From: Clavibacter californiensis
GTDB taxonomy: Bacteria > Actinomycetota > Actinomycetes > Actinomycetales > Microbacteriaceae
Length of the DNA: 64,000 nucleotides
Direction of reading: 5' to 3'
Assembly (NCBI RefSeq): GCF_021952865.1
Contig: NZ_CP040792.1
Location: forward strand, 1,674,001-1,738,000
Positions 39,996 through 48,702 of the stretch are shown in pieces. Under the pieces are notes generated by a model. The model saw only the letters and a list, made by a program, of their open reading frames with translations, was not told where the DNA came from and did not search any database. A program made the position numbers and the translations under genes. Positions within the stretch are counted from its first letter, which is position 1. Each line of letters starts with the position of its first letter.

Positions 39996-40031
39996 GGAGC
40001 GAGGGTACGGCGAATCGACTCCACTCCGTCC

Positions 40032-40055
40032 GGGTCCGGGTCCGGGTCCGGGTCC
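40032..40055 (+). repeat. hexanucleotide repeat (GGGTCC x4), intergenic
   Basis: Four exact copies between the divergent hydrolase and VOC genes, about 37 bases upstream of the hydrolase -10. Copy-number change would alter promoter-proximal spacing rather than a protein. Confidence 0.9.
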
Positions 40056-40129
40056 GCGTCCGGGGGACGTCTGGGCGAGCGCGCGCCCGTGCCCTTCCCC
40101 CGCGGATCCGCAGGGGCCAGCATGAGCGC

Positions 40130-40483
40130 ATGGGACGCATCCTCGGCATCGGCGGTCTGCTCTTCCGCGCGGACGACCCCGCCGCGCTCACCGCGTGGTA
40201 CCGGGACGTGCTCGGGCTCGACCTCGACGCGCAGGGCGTGTGGGAGCAGGAGGCGGGCCCCACCGTCGTCGCGGCCGCGGCGCGCACGGCGCCGCCGTCG
40301 GGGGCGCCGGAGCAGCGGCTGATGCTGGACCTCCGCGTGAGCGACCTGGAGGGCCTCGTCGCGCGCCTCGCCGCGGCCGGCGCGGAGGTCGCGCCCGGCA
40401 TCGAGGACATGCCCGGCGTCGGACGCTTCTCCTGGGTGACGGATCCCGAGGGCTCCCGGATAGAGCTGTGGGAGCCGAGCTGA
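40130..40483 (+). CDS. VOC (glyoxalase/bleomycin-resistance) superfamily protein
   Basis: 117 residues, one VOC module pair: LGIGGLLFRADDPAALTAWYRDVLGLDL at the start, LMLDLRVSDLEGLVARLAAAGAEVAPGIEDMPGVGRFSWVTDPEGSRIELWEP at the end. The final Glu (IELWEP) is a usual metal ligand; the first His position is Gly-Leu here, so metal binding may be altered. Substrate unknown. The ATG at 40130 is chosen over an out-of-frame ATG ten bases upstream. Confidence 0.85.
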   Translation: MGRILGIGGLLFRADDPAALTAWYRDVLGLDLDAQGVWEQEAGPTVVAAAARTAPPSGAPEQRLMLDLRVSDLEGLVARLAAAGAEVAPGIEDMPGVGRFSWVTDPEGSRIELWEPS

Positions 40484-40505
40484 CGGCAGTCCCGTCGCCG
40501 CCCGC

Positions 40506-40946
40506 TCAGCCGCCGACGGCCCGCCGCACCAGCTCCGCCACGCGCTCCTCGTTCGCGGGATCCACCGCGGTCAGCGCGTAGGACGTCGGCCACATGGTGC
40601 CCTCGTCGAGCCGCGCCGGATCCTGGAAGCCGAGCGTCGAGTACCGCGTCCCGAACTTCGAGCCCGGCTGGAAGAACACGACGGGCTTCCCGTCGGCGTC
40701 GGCGTAGGCCGGGAAGCCGTACCAGGTCTTCGGCGCGAGGTCGGGGGCGTGCTCGAGCACGATGCCGTGCAGCCACTCGGCGATCGCGCGCTCCTCGGGC
40801 GGCATCGCCGCGAACGCGTCGAGCACGCCCTGCAGCGCCGCGGCCTGCTTGTCGGCGGCCTTCTGGAGCTTCGCCTCCTCGCGCAGCTCGCGGGCGCGCT
40901 GCTTCATCGCGTCGCGCTCGTCCTTGGAGAAACCGCTGTCGGTCAT
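40506..40946 (-). CDS. DUF1801-like protein ('iron chaperone' type)
   Basis: 146 residues. A charged N-terminal helix (KDERDAMKQRARELREEAKLQKAADKQ) precedes a YdhG/DUF1801 core: AIAEWLHGIVLEHAPDLAPKTWYGFPAYADADGKPVVFFQPGSKFGTRYSTLGF ... LDEGTMWPTSYAL. The fold binds small ligands; the 'iron chaperone' name comes from distant frataxin-like YdhG proteins and is not supported by visible ligands. GAGGGAGC precedes the ATG. It converges with the VOC gene. Confidence 0.8.
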   Translation of the reverse strand: MTDSGFSKDERDAMKQRARELREEAKLQKAADKQAAALQGVLDAFAAMPPEERAIAEWLHGIVLEHAPDLAPKTWYGFPAYADADGKPVVFFQPGSKFGTRYSTLGFQDPARLDEGTMWPTSYALTAVDPANEERVAELVRRAVGG

Positions 40947-41039
40947 GCCCGCTCCCTCGCGTGGTGGTGTGACTGGAGCGTGACAGGTGCCGGGCGAGCC
41001 GACAAGCGTCCCGCGGATCTGGCACCCCGCGCGACGGCG

Positions 41040-41045
41040 TACCGT
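41040..41045 (+). promoter_or_regulatory. leaderless -10 of the small hypothetical gene
   Basis: TACCGT, six bases before the ATG at 41052. Confidence 0.5.
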
Positions 41046-41051
41046 CGGACC

Positions 41052-41321
41052 ATGAGCACCCACGAGCAGGACCAGCCCATCATGGACGGCGCCGGCGACG
41101 CCACGGCCGACGAGAAGCGCGCCGGGCTCGCCGAGCAGGTCGCCCACGACCACCGCCACAGCGGATCCGAGGCCATGGCCGCCGACCTCGAGCGCCGCAT
41201 CGCGGACGCGGGTCTCGGCGACGGGCCGGCCGACCCGGCGGCGACGCAGGCAGCATCCACCGGCCGTGACGGCGTCGACGGCGAGGCCGATGCCGAGGTC
41301 GACGGGCCGCACCCCGTCTGA
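41052..41321 (+). CDS. small acidic hypothetical protein
   Basis: 89 residues, rich in Asp, Ala and Glu with a short His stretch (HDHRHSGSEAM). No membrane segment or known domain; it looks largely disordered with one helix (DEKRAGLAEQVAHDH). The gene is supported by a leaderless -10 at the right distance, a full-length frame with backbone codon use and a strong terminator 17 bases past the stop codon. Function not recognised. Confidence 0.65.
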   Translation: MSTHEQDQPIMDGAGDATADEKRAGLAEQVAHDHRHSGSEAMAADLERRIADAGLGDGPADPAATQAASTGRDGVDGEADAEVDGPHPV

Positions 41322-41337
41322 TCCGCCGACACGCCCG

Positions 41338-41372
41338 CGAGGAGCCGCCCGGAATGCCCGGGCGGCTCCTCG
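41338..41372 (+). terminator. terminator hairpin
   Basis: Perfect 15-bp stem (41338-41352 with 41358-41372), loop AATGC, between the small acidic gene and the reductase gene. Confidence 0.7.
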
Positions 41373-41387
41373 CCGTTGGGGCAGGGG

Positions 41388-42518
41388 ATGACCGAGAACC
41401 GAGTGACCCCCGCCCGCACGTCCGCTCCCGCCGCGTCCCCGCGCTCCGACGGGTCCGGCCGCACGGCCCTCGTCGTCGGCGCGACCGGCATCAGCGGATC
41501 CGCGCTGGTCGACCAGCTCACCGCCGAGGGCTGGGACGTGCTCGCCCTCAGCCGCCGCGCCGGCGCCGATCGCCCGGGCGTCCGCTGGATCAGCGCCGAC
41601 CTCCGCTCCGCCGACGACCTCCGCCGCGCGCTCGCCGGCGAGCAGCCGAGCCACGTGTTCTTCACGGCGTGGTCGCGCCAGGCGACCGAGCAGGAGAACA
41701 TCGACGTCAACGGCGGCATGGTGCGCGACCTCCTCGCCGCGCTCGACGGCGCGCCCGTCGAGCACGCCGCGCTCGTCACCGGCCTCAAGCACTACCTCGG
41801 CCCGTTCGAGGCGTACGGGCAGGGGAACATGCCCGACACCCCCTTCCACGAGGAGGAGGAGCGCCTCGAGGCCCCGAACTTCTACTACGCGCAGGAGGAC
41901 GAGCTGTTCGCCGCAGCCTCCCGCCAGGGCTTCGGCTGGTCGGTGCACCGCTCGCACACCGTCATCGGGCACGCGGTCGGCAACCAGATGAACATGGGGC
42001 TGACCCTCGCGGTGTACGGATCCATCTGCCGCGACCTCGGCCTGCCCTTCGTCTTCCCGGGCAGCGAGACCCAGTGGGACGGGCTCACCGACGTGACCGA
42101 CGCGACCGTGCTCGCCGACCAGATGATCTGGGCGTCCACCCACGAGGCCGGACGCGACGAGGCGTTCAACGTCGTCAACGGCGACGTGTTCCGCTGGCGC
42201 TGGATGTGGCCGCGCCTCGCCGCGTTCTTCGGCGTCGAGCCCGTCGGCTTCCAGGACGCGCCGCGTCCGCTCGAGCAGCAGATGGCCGGCTACGTGGACG
42301 AGTGGGCACGCATCGCTCGCGAGGGCGGGCTGGCCGAGTCGGACCTCGACCGCATCGCGTCGTGGTGGCACACCGACGCGGACCTCGGCCGCGACATCGA
42401 GGTCGTCACCGACATCATCAAGAGCCGGCTCGCCGGGTTCCACACGCACCACCGCACGCTCGACAGCTTCCTCGGGCTGTTCGAGCGCTACCGCGCGGAG
42501 GGGCTCATCCCGCGCTGA
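41388..42518 (+). CDS. PRISE-like SDR family oxidoreductase
   Basis: 376 residues. Rossmann start TALVVGATGISGSALVDQLTAEGWDVLALSRR, then FFTAWSRQATEQENIDVNGGMVRDLL, VTGLKHYLGPFEAYG and NFYYAQEDELF. The last contains the Tyr motif of progesterone 5-beta-reductase/iridoid synthase-like (PRISE) short-chain dehydrogenases. These reduce enones with NADPH; the bacterial substrate is unknown. The ATG at 41388 follows GCAGGGG. It overlaps the convergent DUF418 gene by 14 bases. Confidence 0.88.
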   Translation: MTENRVTPARTSAPAASPRSDGSGRTALVVGATGISGSALVDQLTAEGWDVLALSRRAGADRPGVRWISADLRSADDLRRALAGEQPSHVFFTAWSRQATEQENIDVNGGMVRDLLAALDGAPVEHAALVTGLKHYLGPFEAYGQGNMPDTPFHEEEERLEAPNFYYAQEDELFAAASRQGFGWSVHRSHTVIGHAVGNQMNMGLTLAVYGSICRDLGLPFVFPGSETQWDGLTDVTDATVLADQMIWASTHEAGRDEAFNVVNGDVFRWRWMWPRLAAFFGVEPVGFQDAPRPLEQQMAGYVDEWARIAREGGLAESDLDRIASWWHTDADLGRDIEVVTDIIKSRLAGFHTHHRTLDSFLGLFERYRAEGLIPR

Positions 42519-43749
42519 CGGGCTGTGCGGGCGCACCGGGTCCCGCGGCCGGGCGCCCGTACGCCAGGCGGCGGATCACCCACTCCGCGGGACCCGCACG
42601 TCCGGCGCGCTCCAGCGCCACGGCCGCCGCGACCGTGACGAGCCACACGCCGATCGCGACGAGAGCGATCCGGGCGGTCCCCGCGCCGACGCCGAGGCCG
42701 AGCGACCACGGCTCCAGCAGGATCGTGAACAGCACCGACTGGAGCAGGTAGCACGTCATCGAGCGGCGTCCCACGGCCACGAGCGCGCGGAGCACCGGCC
42801 CGGGCGCGGGATCCCCGCGGCGAGCTCGCGCCGCGACCGCCCAGCCCACGAGGCCGAGCAGCCCGAGCGCGCCGCCCACCCCGGTCGCGCCGTGCAGCAC
42901 GCCGAGCAGGTAGAGCGCCACGGGATCCGCGTCGATCGCGCCCACCGTCGCGAGCACGAGCGGAACCGCCCCGAGCACGCTGAGCGGCAGGCCGACGAGT
43001 GCCAGCCCGCGCAGCAGCGGCAGGTGCGCGGCCGGGTCCTCGAGCACGCGGCGGCGGCCCAGCAGCATCCCGATCGCGGCGAGCGGGACGAGCGCGCCGA
43101 CCGTCACGGGCGTCGCGACGAGGAGTGCCGTGAGCGCGACGGCGCGGCTCGCGAGGTCACCGAGGAAGGTGCCGTCGCCGCCGAGCCCGAACGCAGAGCC
43201 GGACCCGTCGCCGCCCGCGAGGCCGTCCGCCCCGGCGACGGCGAGGAACACGATCGCGGGCGCCCACACGAGCACGCGGAGGACGCGGTCGCTCGCGCGG
43301 TACAGGGTCGCGAGGGCGAGCCCGAGGATCCCGTACGACAGCAGGATGTCGCCCTCGAACAGCAGCACCACGTGCAGGGCGCCGAAGACCATGAGCCACA
43401 GGCTCCGGCGGAGGAGCAGCGCGCGGGCGCGCGGCCCGTCGACGCCCGCTGCCGCCTGGCGGCGCAGGATCACCGCGAAGCCGTACGCGAACAGCATCGT
43501 GAACAGCGGGAACGCCCGGTTGTCGACGAGCGTGCCCACGAGCACGTCGGCGACGTGGTCGAGCGCGGTGCCGTCCGTCGGGCGGCCGAGCGGACCGGTC
43601 GGGCGGCCGACGATGAAGTAGACGGAGTTGGCGAGCGCGATGCCGAGCAGCGCGATCCCACGGAGCAGGTCGGGCGCGAGGCTGCGCTCCGCCGCGGGCG
43701 TCGGGCCGGCGTGGGCGACGGGCGCGGGGGATCCGGGGAGCGGGGTCAC
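42505..43749 (-). CDS. DUF418 domain membrane protein
   Basis: 414 residues, GTG start. PDLLRGIALLGIALANSVYF is the acyltransferase-3-like first helix of this group; NRAFPLFTMLFAYGFAVILRR follows. The C-terminal DUF418 part contains VGRRSMTCYLLQSVLFTILLEPWSLGLG. About ten membrane helices. DUF418 proteins are inner-membrane proteins, possibly transferring acyl or other groups during envelope synthesis; the reaction is unknown. It diverges from the ABC transporter operon. Confidence 0.87.
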   Translation of the reverse strand: MTPLPGSPAPVAHAGPTPAAERSLAPDLLRGIALLGIALANSVYFIVGRPTGPLGRPTDGTALDHVADVLVGTLVDNRAFPLFTMLFAYGFAVILRRQAAAGVDGPRARALLLRRSLWLMVFGALHVVLLFEGDILLSYGILGLALATLYRASDRVLRVLVWAPAIVFLAVAGADGLAGGDGSGSAFGLGGDGTFLGDLASRAVALTALLVATPVTVGALVPLAAIGMLLGRRRVLEDPAAHLPLLRGLALVGLPLSVLGAVPLVLATVGAIDADPVALYLLGVLHGATGVGGALGLLGLVGWAVAARARRGDPAPGPVLRALVAVGRRSMTCYLLQSVLFTILLEPWSLGLGVGAGTARIALVAIGVWLVTVAAAVALERAGRAGPAEWVIRRLAYGRPAAGPGAPAQPVSAG

Positions 43750-43878
43750 CCGTCCAGCCTGCCCGTGCGGTGATCGGCACGCCACCGCGCGCCGACGCGG
43801 GCATCCACCGATCGGCCGAGGCCGCGGATCGACCGCTCGGCCGTTCCGCTCCCGCCCGGCGCGCGCGAGGCTGGACCC

Positions 43879-44796
43879 ATGACCACAGCAGCCGTCGAGG
43901 AGCACGTGAGCGTGCGCGACCTCGAGAAGACCTACGGCACGACCACCGCCCTCCGGGGCGTCTCCTTCGACATCCACCGCGGCGAGACGTTCGCGCTCCT
44001 CGGGCCCAACGGCGCGGGCAAGTCGACGACCATCGAGATCCTCGAGGGGTACCGGCTCCGCACCGGCGGCTCCGCGACCGTGCTGGGCGTGGACCCCGCG
44101 ACCGGCGGCCGTGCCTGGCGCGCCCGCATCGGCATGGTGCTCCAGTCGAGCTCCGAGAGCGGCGCGATGACGGTCCGCGAGCAGGTCGCGCACTTCGCCG
44201 CGATGTACCCGCGGCCGCGTGACGTCGACGCGACCATCGAGGCCGTCGGCCTCACCGAGAAGGCCGGCACGCTGCTGCGCGCTCTCTCGGGCGGCCAGCG
44301 CCGGCGGGTGGACGTGGCCCTCGGGATCATCGGCCGCCCCGAGCTGCTCTTCCTGGACGAGCCGACCACGGGCTTCGACCCCGAGGCCCGGCACCGGTTC
44401 TGGGATCTCATCCGCGAGCTCAAGGCGGAGGGCACGACCATCCTCCTCACCACGCACTACCTCGACGAGGCGGCGCAGCTCGGCGACCGGGCCGCCGTGA
44501 TCGCGGGCGGGCGCCTGGTGGCGATCGGCCGGCTCGACGAGATCGGGGGAGAGCAAGCGCGGATCCCGCGGGTGCTGTGGCACGACGACGACGGATCCCA
44601 CGACGAGCGCACCCGGACGCCCGGCGCGTTCGTGTCCCGCCTGTCGGAGGCGACGCCCGGCGGCGAGCCGCGCGACCTCCGCATCGTCCGGCCGAGCCTC
44701 GAGGACGTGTACCTCGGGCTGCTCGCGGAGGCTGGCGCGCCCGGCGCGACGACCCCCTCCGCCGCCCCGGCGACCACCGCGGAGGTGGCGGCATGA
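43879..44796 (+). CDS. ABC transporter ATP-binding protein (exporter type)
   Basis: 305 residues: Walker A LGPNGAGKSTTIE, Q-loop region GMVLQSSSESGAMTVREQ, signature ALSGGQRRRVDVAL, Walker B LLFLDEPTTGFD and the H-loop TTHYLDEA. The C-terminal extension of about 80 residues is typical of DrrA/NatA-like exporters. It works with the permease encoded next (ATGA overlap). The four-gene operon with a histidine kinase and LuxR-type regulator suggests export of a toxic or signal molecule under that two-component system. Confidence 0.95.
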   Translation: MTTAAVEEHVSVRDLEKTYGTTTALRGVSFDIHRGETFALLGPNGAGKSTTIEILEGYRLRTGGSATVLGVDPATGGRAWRARIGMVLQSSSESGAMTVREQVAHFAAMYPRPRDVDATIEAVGLTEKAGTLLRALSGGQRRRVDVALGIIGRPELLFLDEPTTGFDPEARHRFWDLIRELKAEGTTILLTTHYLDEAAQLGDRAAVIAGGRLVAIGRLDEIGGEQARIPRVLWHDDDGSHDERTRTPGAFVSRLSEATPGGEPRDLRIVRPSLEDVYLGLLAEAGAPGATTPSAAPATTAEVAA

Positions 44797-45656
44797 CCGC
44801 GGTCAGCTCCGCGCGTCCCGCCGCGGACCGTGCCCCGGCCCTCCCCGGCGTCCTGCCCCTCGGGATCCACCGCATCCGCTACGAGGTGCGCCGCTACTTC
44901 CGGCAGACCGACACGATCATCTTCACGTTCCTCTTCCCGGTCATCATGCTGTCGATCTTCTCGGTGGCCTTCGGGTCGTCCGGCAACCTCGGCACCGCGC
45001 CCGACGGATCCGGCGGCGTCAGCGCCGCGGCCTACTACCTGCCGGGCATGATCGCGGCGGGCATCCTCCTCTCGGGCGTGCAGAACCTCGCGGTCGACAT
45101 CGCGATGGAGCGCAGCGACGGAACGCTCAAGCGGCTCGCCGGATCCCCGCTGCCCGTGCTCTCGTACTTCATCGGCAAGGGCGGGCAGGTGATCGTGACC
45201 TCGCTGCTCCAGATGGTCGTGCTGCTGCTCGTCGCGCGATTCGCGTTCGGGGTGGAGCTGCCGGCCGACGCCGGACGCTGGGCCACGTTCGCGTGGGTGT
45301 ACGCGCTCGGGATCACGTCGTCGGCCGTGCTCGGCATCGCGCTCAGCCGCATCCCGCGCTCCGGCGCCTCGGCCACGGCGGTCATCACGCCGATCGTGCT
45401 CGTGCTGCAGTTCATCAGCGGCGTGTACCTGACGTTCACGATGCTGCCCACCTGGCTCCAGGACGTCGCGGCCTTCCTGCCGCTGAAGTGGATGGCGCAG
45501 GGCATGCGCGCGGTGTTCCTGCCCGACGCGCTCGCCGCGACCGAGCGGGGCGGCACGTGGGACCTCGCGGGCGTCGCGGTCGTCCTCGCGATCTGGCTGG
45601 TCGGCGGGACGATCGCCGCGGCCGCCACCTTCCGCTGGATCCGTCGGGACTCCTGA
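44793..45656 (+). CDS. ABC-2 type permease
   Basis: 287 residues, six membrane helices: TDTIIFTFLFPVIMLSIFSVAFG, a periplasmic loop, YYLPGMIAAGILLSGVQNLAVDIAMERSDGTLKRLAGSPLP (ABC-2 coupling region), GITSSAVLGIALSRIP and VLQFISGVYLTFTMLPTWLQDVAAFLPLKWMAQGMRAVF. Typical partner of DrrA-like ATPases. The start overlaps the ATPase stop codon; the kinase gene begins 39 bases later. Confidence 0.93.
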   Translation: MTAVSSARPAADRAPALPGVLPLGIHRIRYEVRRYFRQTDTIIFTFLFPVIMLSIFSVAFGSSGNLGTAPDGSGGVSAAAYYLPGMIAAGILLSGVQNLAVDIAMERSDGTLKRLAGSPLPVLSYFIGKGGQVIVTSLLQMVVLLLVARFAFGVELPADAGRWATFAWVYALGITSSAVLGIALSRIPRSGASATAVITPIVLVLQFISGVYLTFTMLPTWLQDVAAFLPLKWMAQGMRAVFLPDALAATERGGTWDLAGVAVVLAIWLVGGTIAAAATFRWIRRDS

Positions 45657-45695
45657 GCGGTGCGCGACCACGGAGCGGGATGGCAGGCTCAGGGC

Positions 45696-46961
45696 ATGAT
45701 CCCGACCCGCACCGTCCACGTCGGCTTCGCGGTGACGATGGCGCTGCTGGTCGTGCTGACCATCGGCGCCGGGAGCGACGCCGGCGGGGGCGCGTGGGGG
45801 GCGATCGCGGCGATGTCCGTCCTGTACCTGCTGCTGGGCCGCCGCGCGCTCGAGGCCTCCGCGGCGGCGTCGGCGGCCAAGGCCGGACCGGTGCCGCCGC
45901 TGCCGTCCGCGCTCGTGTTCCTCGCGCTCGTCATCCCGGCCGCGACCTGGGGCGTCGCGAGCCTGTCGTCCTTCGCCATCGTGCAGTGCGTGCTGTGCCC
46001 GCTCGTCTGGCTGCTGCTGGACCGCGTGCGCGACGCGGTGATCGGGACCCTCGCGCTGACCGGATCCATCGCCGTGGGCTTCGTGCTCGGCTTCGGCGAC
46101 CTGCCGGGCGCGCTCCCGACCATGGCCGTGTCGCAGGGGCTGAGCCTCGGCGGGAGCATCGCCCTCGGGCTCTGGATCACGCGCATCGCCGACCTCAGCC
46201 ACGAGCGCCTGCATCTGCTCGAGGGGCTCCGCGCGGCGCAGGCGCAGGTCGAGGAGCTCGGCCGCGAGGCGGGCGCCGCCCGCGAGCGCGAGCGGCTCTC
46301 GGCCGACATCCACGACACGGTCGCGCAGGACCTCACGGGCCTCGTGATGCTGGCGCAGCGGGGCAGGCGGGAGCTCCGCGGGGGCGAGACGGACGCGATG
46401 GACCAGACGCTCGCCCAGCTCGAGGAGGGCGCGCGCGACGCGCTCACCCAGACCCGCGCGATCGTCGCGGCCACCGCGCCCGTCGAGCTGACGGACGGCC
46501 TGGCGGCGGCCCTCGCGCGGCTGGGGGCGCGACTGACGCGGGAGGCGGGCATCCCCGTCGACGTGCGCGCCGACGCGGCCGTCGGATCCGTCGCCCGCGA
46601 CGTCGAGGTCGTCCTGCTCCGCTGCGCGCAGGAGGGCCTCGCCAACGTCCGCCGCCACGCGGCCGCCGCGGCCGTGGAGCTGCTGCTGGACCGCGACGGC
46701 GCCGACGTCGTGCTCACGATCGGCGACGACGGCCGCGGGTTCGACCCGGCCCGCGCATCAGGCGGGTACGGCCTCGACGGCATGCGGCGTCGGCTGGACG
46801 CGGCCGGCGGACGCCTCGACGTCACCAGCGGCCCCGGCGGGACGCGGCTCACGGCGCGCATCCCTGCGCCCGCGGCGGCGCCCGCCGGTCCGCGCGGCAC
46901 CGACCCGGGTCCGGTTCCGGCCGAGACCGTGCCGACGGTCCCCGCGCGGGCCCGCGCATGA
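45696..46961 (+). CDS. sensor histidine kinase (HisKA_3, NarL/DesK type)
   Basis: 421 residues. Residues 1-165 hold five to six membrane helices without a large extracellular domain, suggesting sensing in the membrane. The dimerisation helix has RERERLSADIHDTVAQDLTGLVMLAQ with phospho-acceptor His206. The HATPase_c domain ends IGDDGRGFDPARASGGYGLDGMRRRLDAAGG. An Ala/Pro tail follows. The ATG at 45696 is used; a GTG at 45660 is possible. It overlaps the response regulator gene (ATGA). Confidence 0.93.
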   Translation: MIPTRTVHVGFAVTMALLVVLTIGAGSDAGGGAWGAIAAMSVLYLLLGRRALEASAAASAAKAGPVPPLPSALVFLALVIPAATWGVASLSSFAIVQCVLCPLVWLLLDRVRDAVIGTLALTGSIAVGFVLGFGDLPGALPTMAVSQGLSLGGSIALGLWITRIADLSHERLHLLEGLRAAQAQVEELGREAGAARERERLSADIHDTVAQDLTGLVMLAQRGRRELRGGETDAMDQTLAQLEEGARDALTQTRAIVAATAPVELTDGLAAALARLGARLTREAGIPVDVRADAAVGSVARDVEVVLLRCAQEGLANVRRHAAAAAVELLLDRDGADVVLTIGDDGRGFDPARASGGYGLDGMRRRLDAAGGRLDVTSGPGGTRLTARIPAPAAAPAGPRGTDPGPVPAETVPTVPARARA

Positions 46962-47632
46962 CGCCCGCGCCCATCCGCGTCGCTGTCGTCGACGACCACC
47001 CCGTCGTCCGCGCCGGGCTCGCGGCGCTGCTCGCCTCCGCCGACGACATCGACGTGGTCGGCCAGGCGGCCGACGGCGAGGCGGCGGTCGCGCTGGCCCT
47101 CGCCGAGCGCCCCGACGTGATCCTCATGGACCTCCGCATGCCCGGGCTCGACGGCGTGGGCGCCACGGCGCGGATCCGCGAGGAGACCCCCGACGTCCGC
47201 GTCCTCGTGCTCACCACCTACGAGACCGACGCGAGCATCCTCACCGCCATCGAGGCGGGCGCGAGCGGCTACCTGCTGAAGGCGGCGCCCGAGGAGGAGA
47301 TCCTCGCCGGCGTGCGGGCGGTGGCCCGCGGCGAGGTCGCCCTCGCGCCCGCGATCGCCGCCGCGCTGGTGCGGCAGGTGGCGCGCCCCGCCGTGGAGCC
47401 CTCCGGCCCGACGCCGACCCTCAGCCCGCGCGAGACCGAGGTGCTCGCGCTCGTGGCCGCCGGCCGCACCAACGCCCGCATCGCCCTCGAGCTGCACGTC
47501 ACCCCGGCGACCGTCAAGACGCACCTGCTGCACGTCTTCGAGAAGCTCGGCGTCGGCGACCGGACCCGCGCGGTCACCCTCGCGATGGAGCTCGGCCTGC
47601 TGCCGCCGGCCGCCCGCACGACCCCGCGCTGA
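46958..47632 (+). CDS. LuxR/NarL family response regulator
   Basis: 224 residues. The receiver domain has the acidic pair VVDDHPVVRAGL, phospho-acceptor Asp58 in VILMDLRMPG, and the switch residues TTY and K (GYLLKAAPEEE). The C-terminal LuxR HTH is LSPRETEVLALVAAGRTNARIALELHVTPATVKTHLLHVFEKLGVGDRTRAV. It should be phosphorylated by the kinase encoded just upstream and probably autoregulates the ABC operon. Confidence 0.95.
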   Translation: MTPAPIRVAVVDDHPVVRAGLAALLASADDIDVVGQAADGEAAVALALAERPDVILMDLRMPGLDGVGATARIREETPDVRVLVLTTYETDASILTAIEAGASGYLLKAAPEEEILAGVRAVARGEVALAPAIAAALVRQVARPAVEPSGPTPTLSPRETEVLALVAAGRTNARIALELHVTPATVKTHLLHVFEKLGVGDRTRAVTLAMELGLLPPAARTTPR

Positions 47633-47648
47633 CGCCGATCACGACGGA

Positions 47649-48332
47649 TCAGGACGCCACGAACCCGCCGACCTCGAGCAGCCCGTGGTCGGTCGTCGAG
47701 CACGCGGGCTCCGGCCACGCGATGAAGAGCGACGCGGTGGATCCGGGCGGGTACACGCGCAGCCCGTCCGCCGGGGTAAGCCCGCACTCCGCGTCGGGGT
47801 AGACCTCCCCGTTCGTGTAATGCAGGGGCGCCTGCGCCGACGCGCCCGGCTGGAGCGTGACGGTGGGGTGATCCGTGCTGCGGTCCAGCGTCGCGGGGAG
47901 CCCGAGCTGCGTCCCGTCCCCGTCGCCGACGAAGGAGACGCCCGGCCAGCCCTGCAGGGTGCACGGCGACGCGGAGGCGTTCGTGAGCACGACGGTCACG
48001 CGCTGCTGGTTCATCCCCGTGCCCTCGCCCGGGTCGCCGCCGGGCCCGGACGCCGGGGCGATGGATCCCGTGAGCGCGTCGACCGCGCAGCGCGGTGCGT
48101 CGCCGGACGCGGCCGGGTCGCCGGTCGCGCCGTCGGACGCGGCGGCGGTGGGGGAGGCCGACGGCGACGGGGTGGCGGTGGCGGTGGGGGCGATGCTGGC
48201 GGGCTGATCGGCGGACGGCGTGGTCGCGGATCCGCCGGGCGAGCCCGTGCAACCGGCCAGCGCGAGGGCGGCGGCGACGGTCAGCGGAGCGAGCAGGAGC
48301 GGGAGCCGGGAGCGGCGGCGTGTCGCGGTCAT
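47649..48332 (-). CDS. DUF4232 lipoprotein
   Basis: 227 residues. The signal peptide LPLLLAPLTVAAALALAGC ends in a lipobox Cys, so it is anchored outside the membrane. A Thr/Ser/Pro linker follows, then a DUF4232 beta-sandwich (RVTVVLTNASASPCTLQGWPGVSFVGDGDGTQLGLPATL ... VTLQPGASAQAPLHYTNGE) with paired Cys. DUF4232 is common in actinobacterial lipoproteins of unknown role. The ATG at 48332 is chosen; a GTG directly precedes it. It converges with the response regulator gene. Confidence 0.85.
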   Translation of the reverse strand: MTATRRRSRLPLLLAPLTVAAALALAGCTGSPGGSATTPSADQPASIAPTATATPSPSASPTAAASDGATGDPAASGDAPRCAVDALTGSIAPASGPGGDPGEGTGMNQQRVTVVLTNASASPCTLQGWPGVSFVGDGDGTQLGLPATLDRSTDHPTVTLQPGASAQAPLHYTNGEVYPDAECGLTPADGLRVYPPGSTASLFIAWPEPACSTTDHGLLEVGGFVAS

Positions 48333-48702
48333 CACTCTGGTCTACGCCACGTCCGGCCCGGACGCGAGCGCCTGTCCGCTCCGCGATCAGGAGGCGCGCC
48401 CGCCGCGGCGCGATCGGGCCGCCCCCGTGCGAGGGCGACCGGCGGTAACGCTTGGATAACGTCTGCCGGATGCAGTATCGGCAGCTGTGGAAATGGATAA
48501 GTTCTGACAGACGACAAACGCACGGACCGCCGGGATCCGGCCGCTCCGCCGAGGGTCGCCCCGCACGGAACCCGCAAAACCACCAGCATTCACCGCACCA
48601 GCACCCGACCCGAGGACGCGTCGGAGCACCCAGTCCCTCGCGACGACGCGACCGCCCGGTGCCCGCACGACCCGGACGGGCCACCCGAGAGGACCCGCCG
48701 CC
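48333..48702. other. intergenic region with the sugar transporter promoter
   Basis: No gene seen in 370 bases. The stretch 48440-48520 is less GC-rich. It contains the inverted repeat CTGCCG-N10-CGGCAG (48463-48484), a possible repressor site, and TAAGTT (48498-48503) as a candidate -10 for the substrate-binding gene, leaving a leader of about 190 bases. The assignment is weak: no convincing -35 is visible. Confidence 0.4.

Noticed and set aside
48333-48702. Leader of the sugar-binding gene as a riboswitch
   Set aside because: No known aptamer core is recognisable; only a short inverted repeat and a weak -10 are visible.
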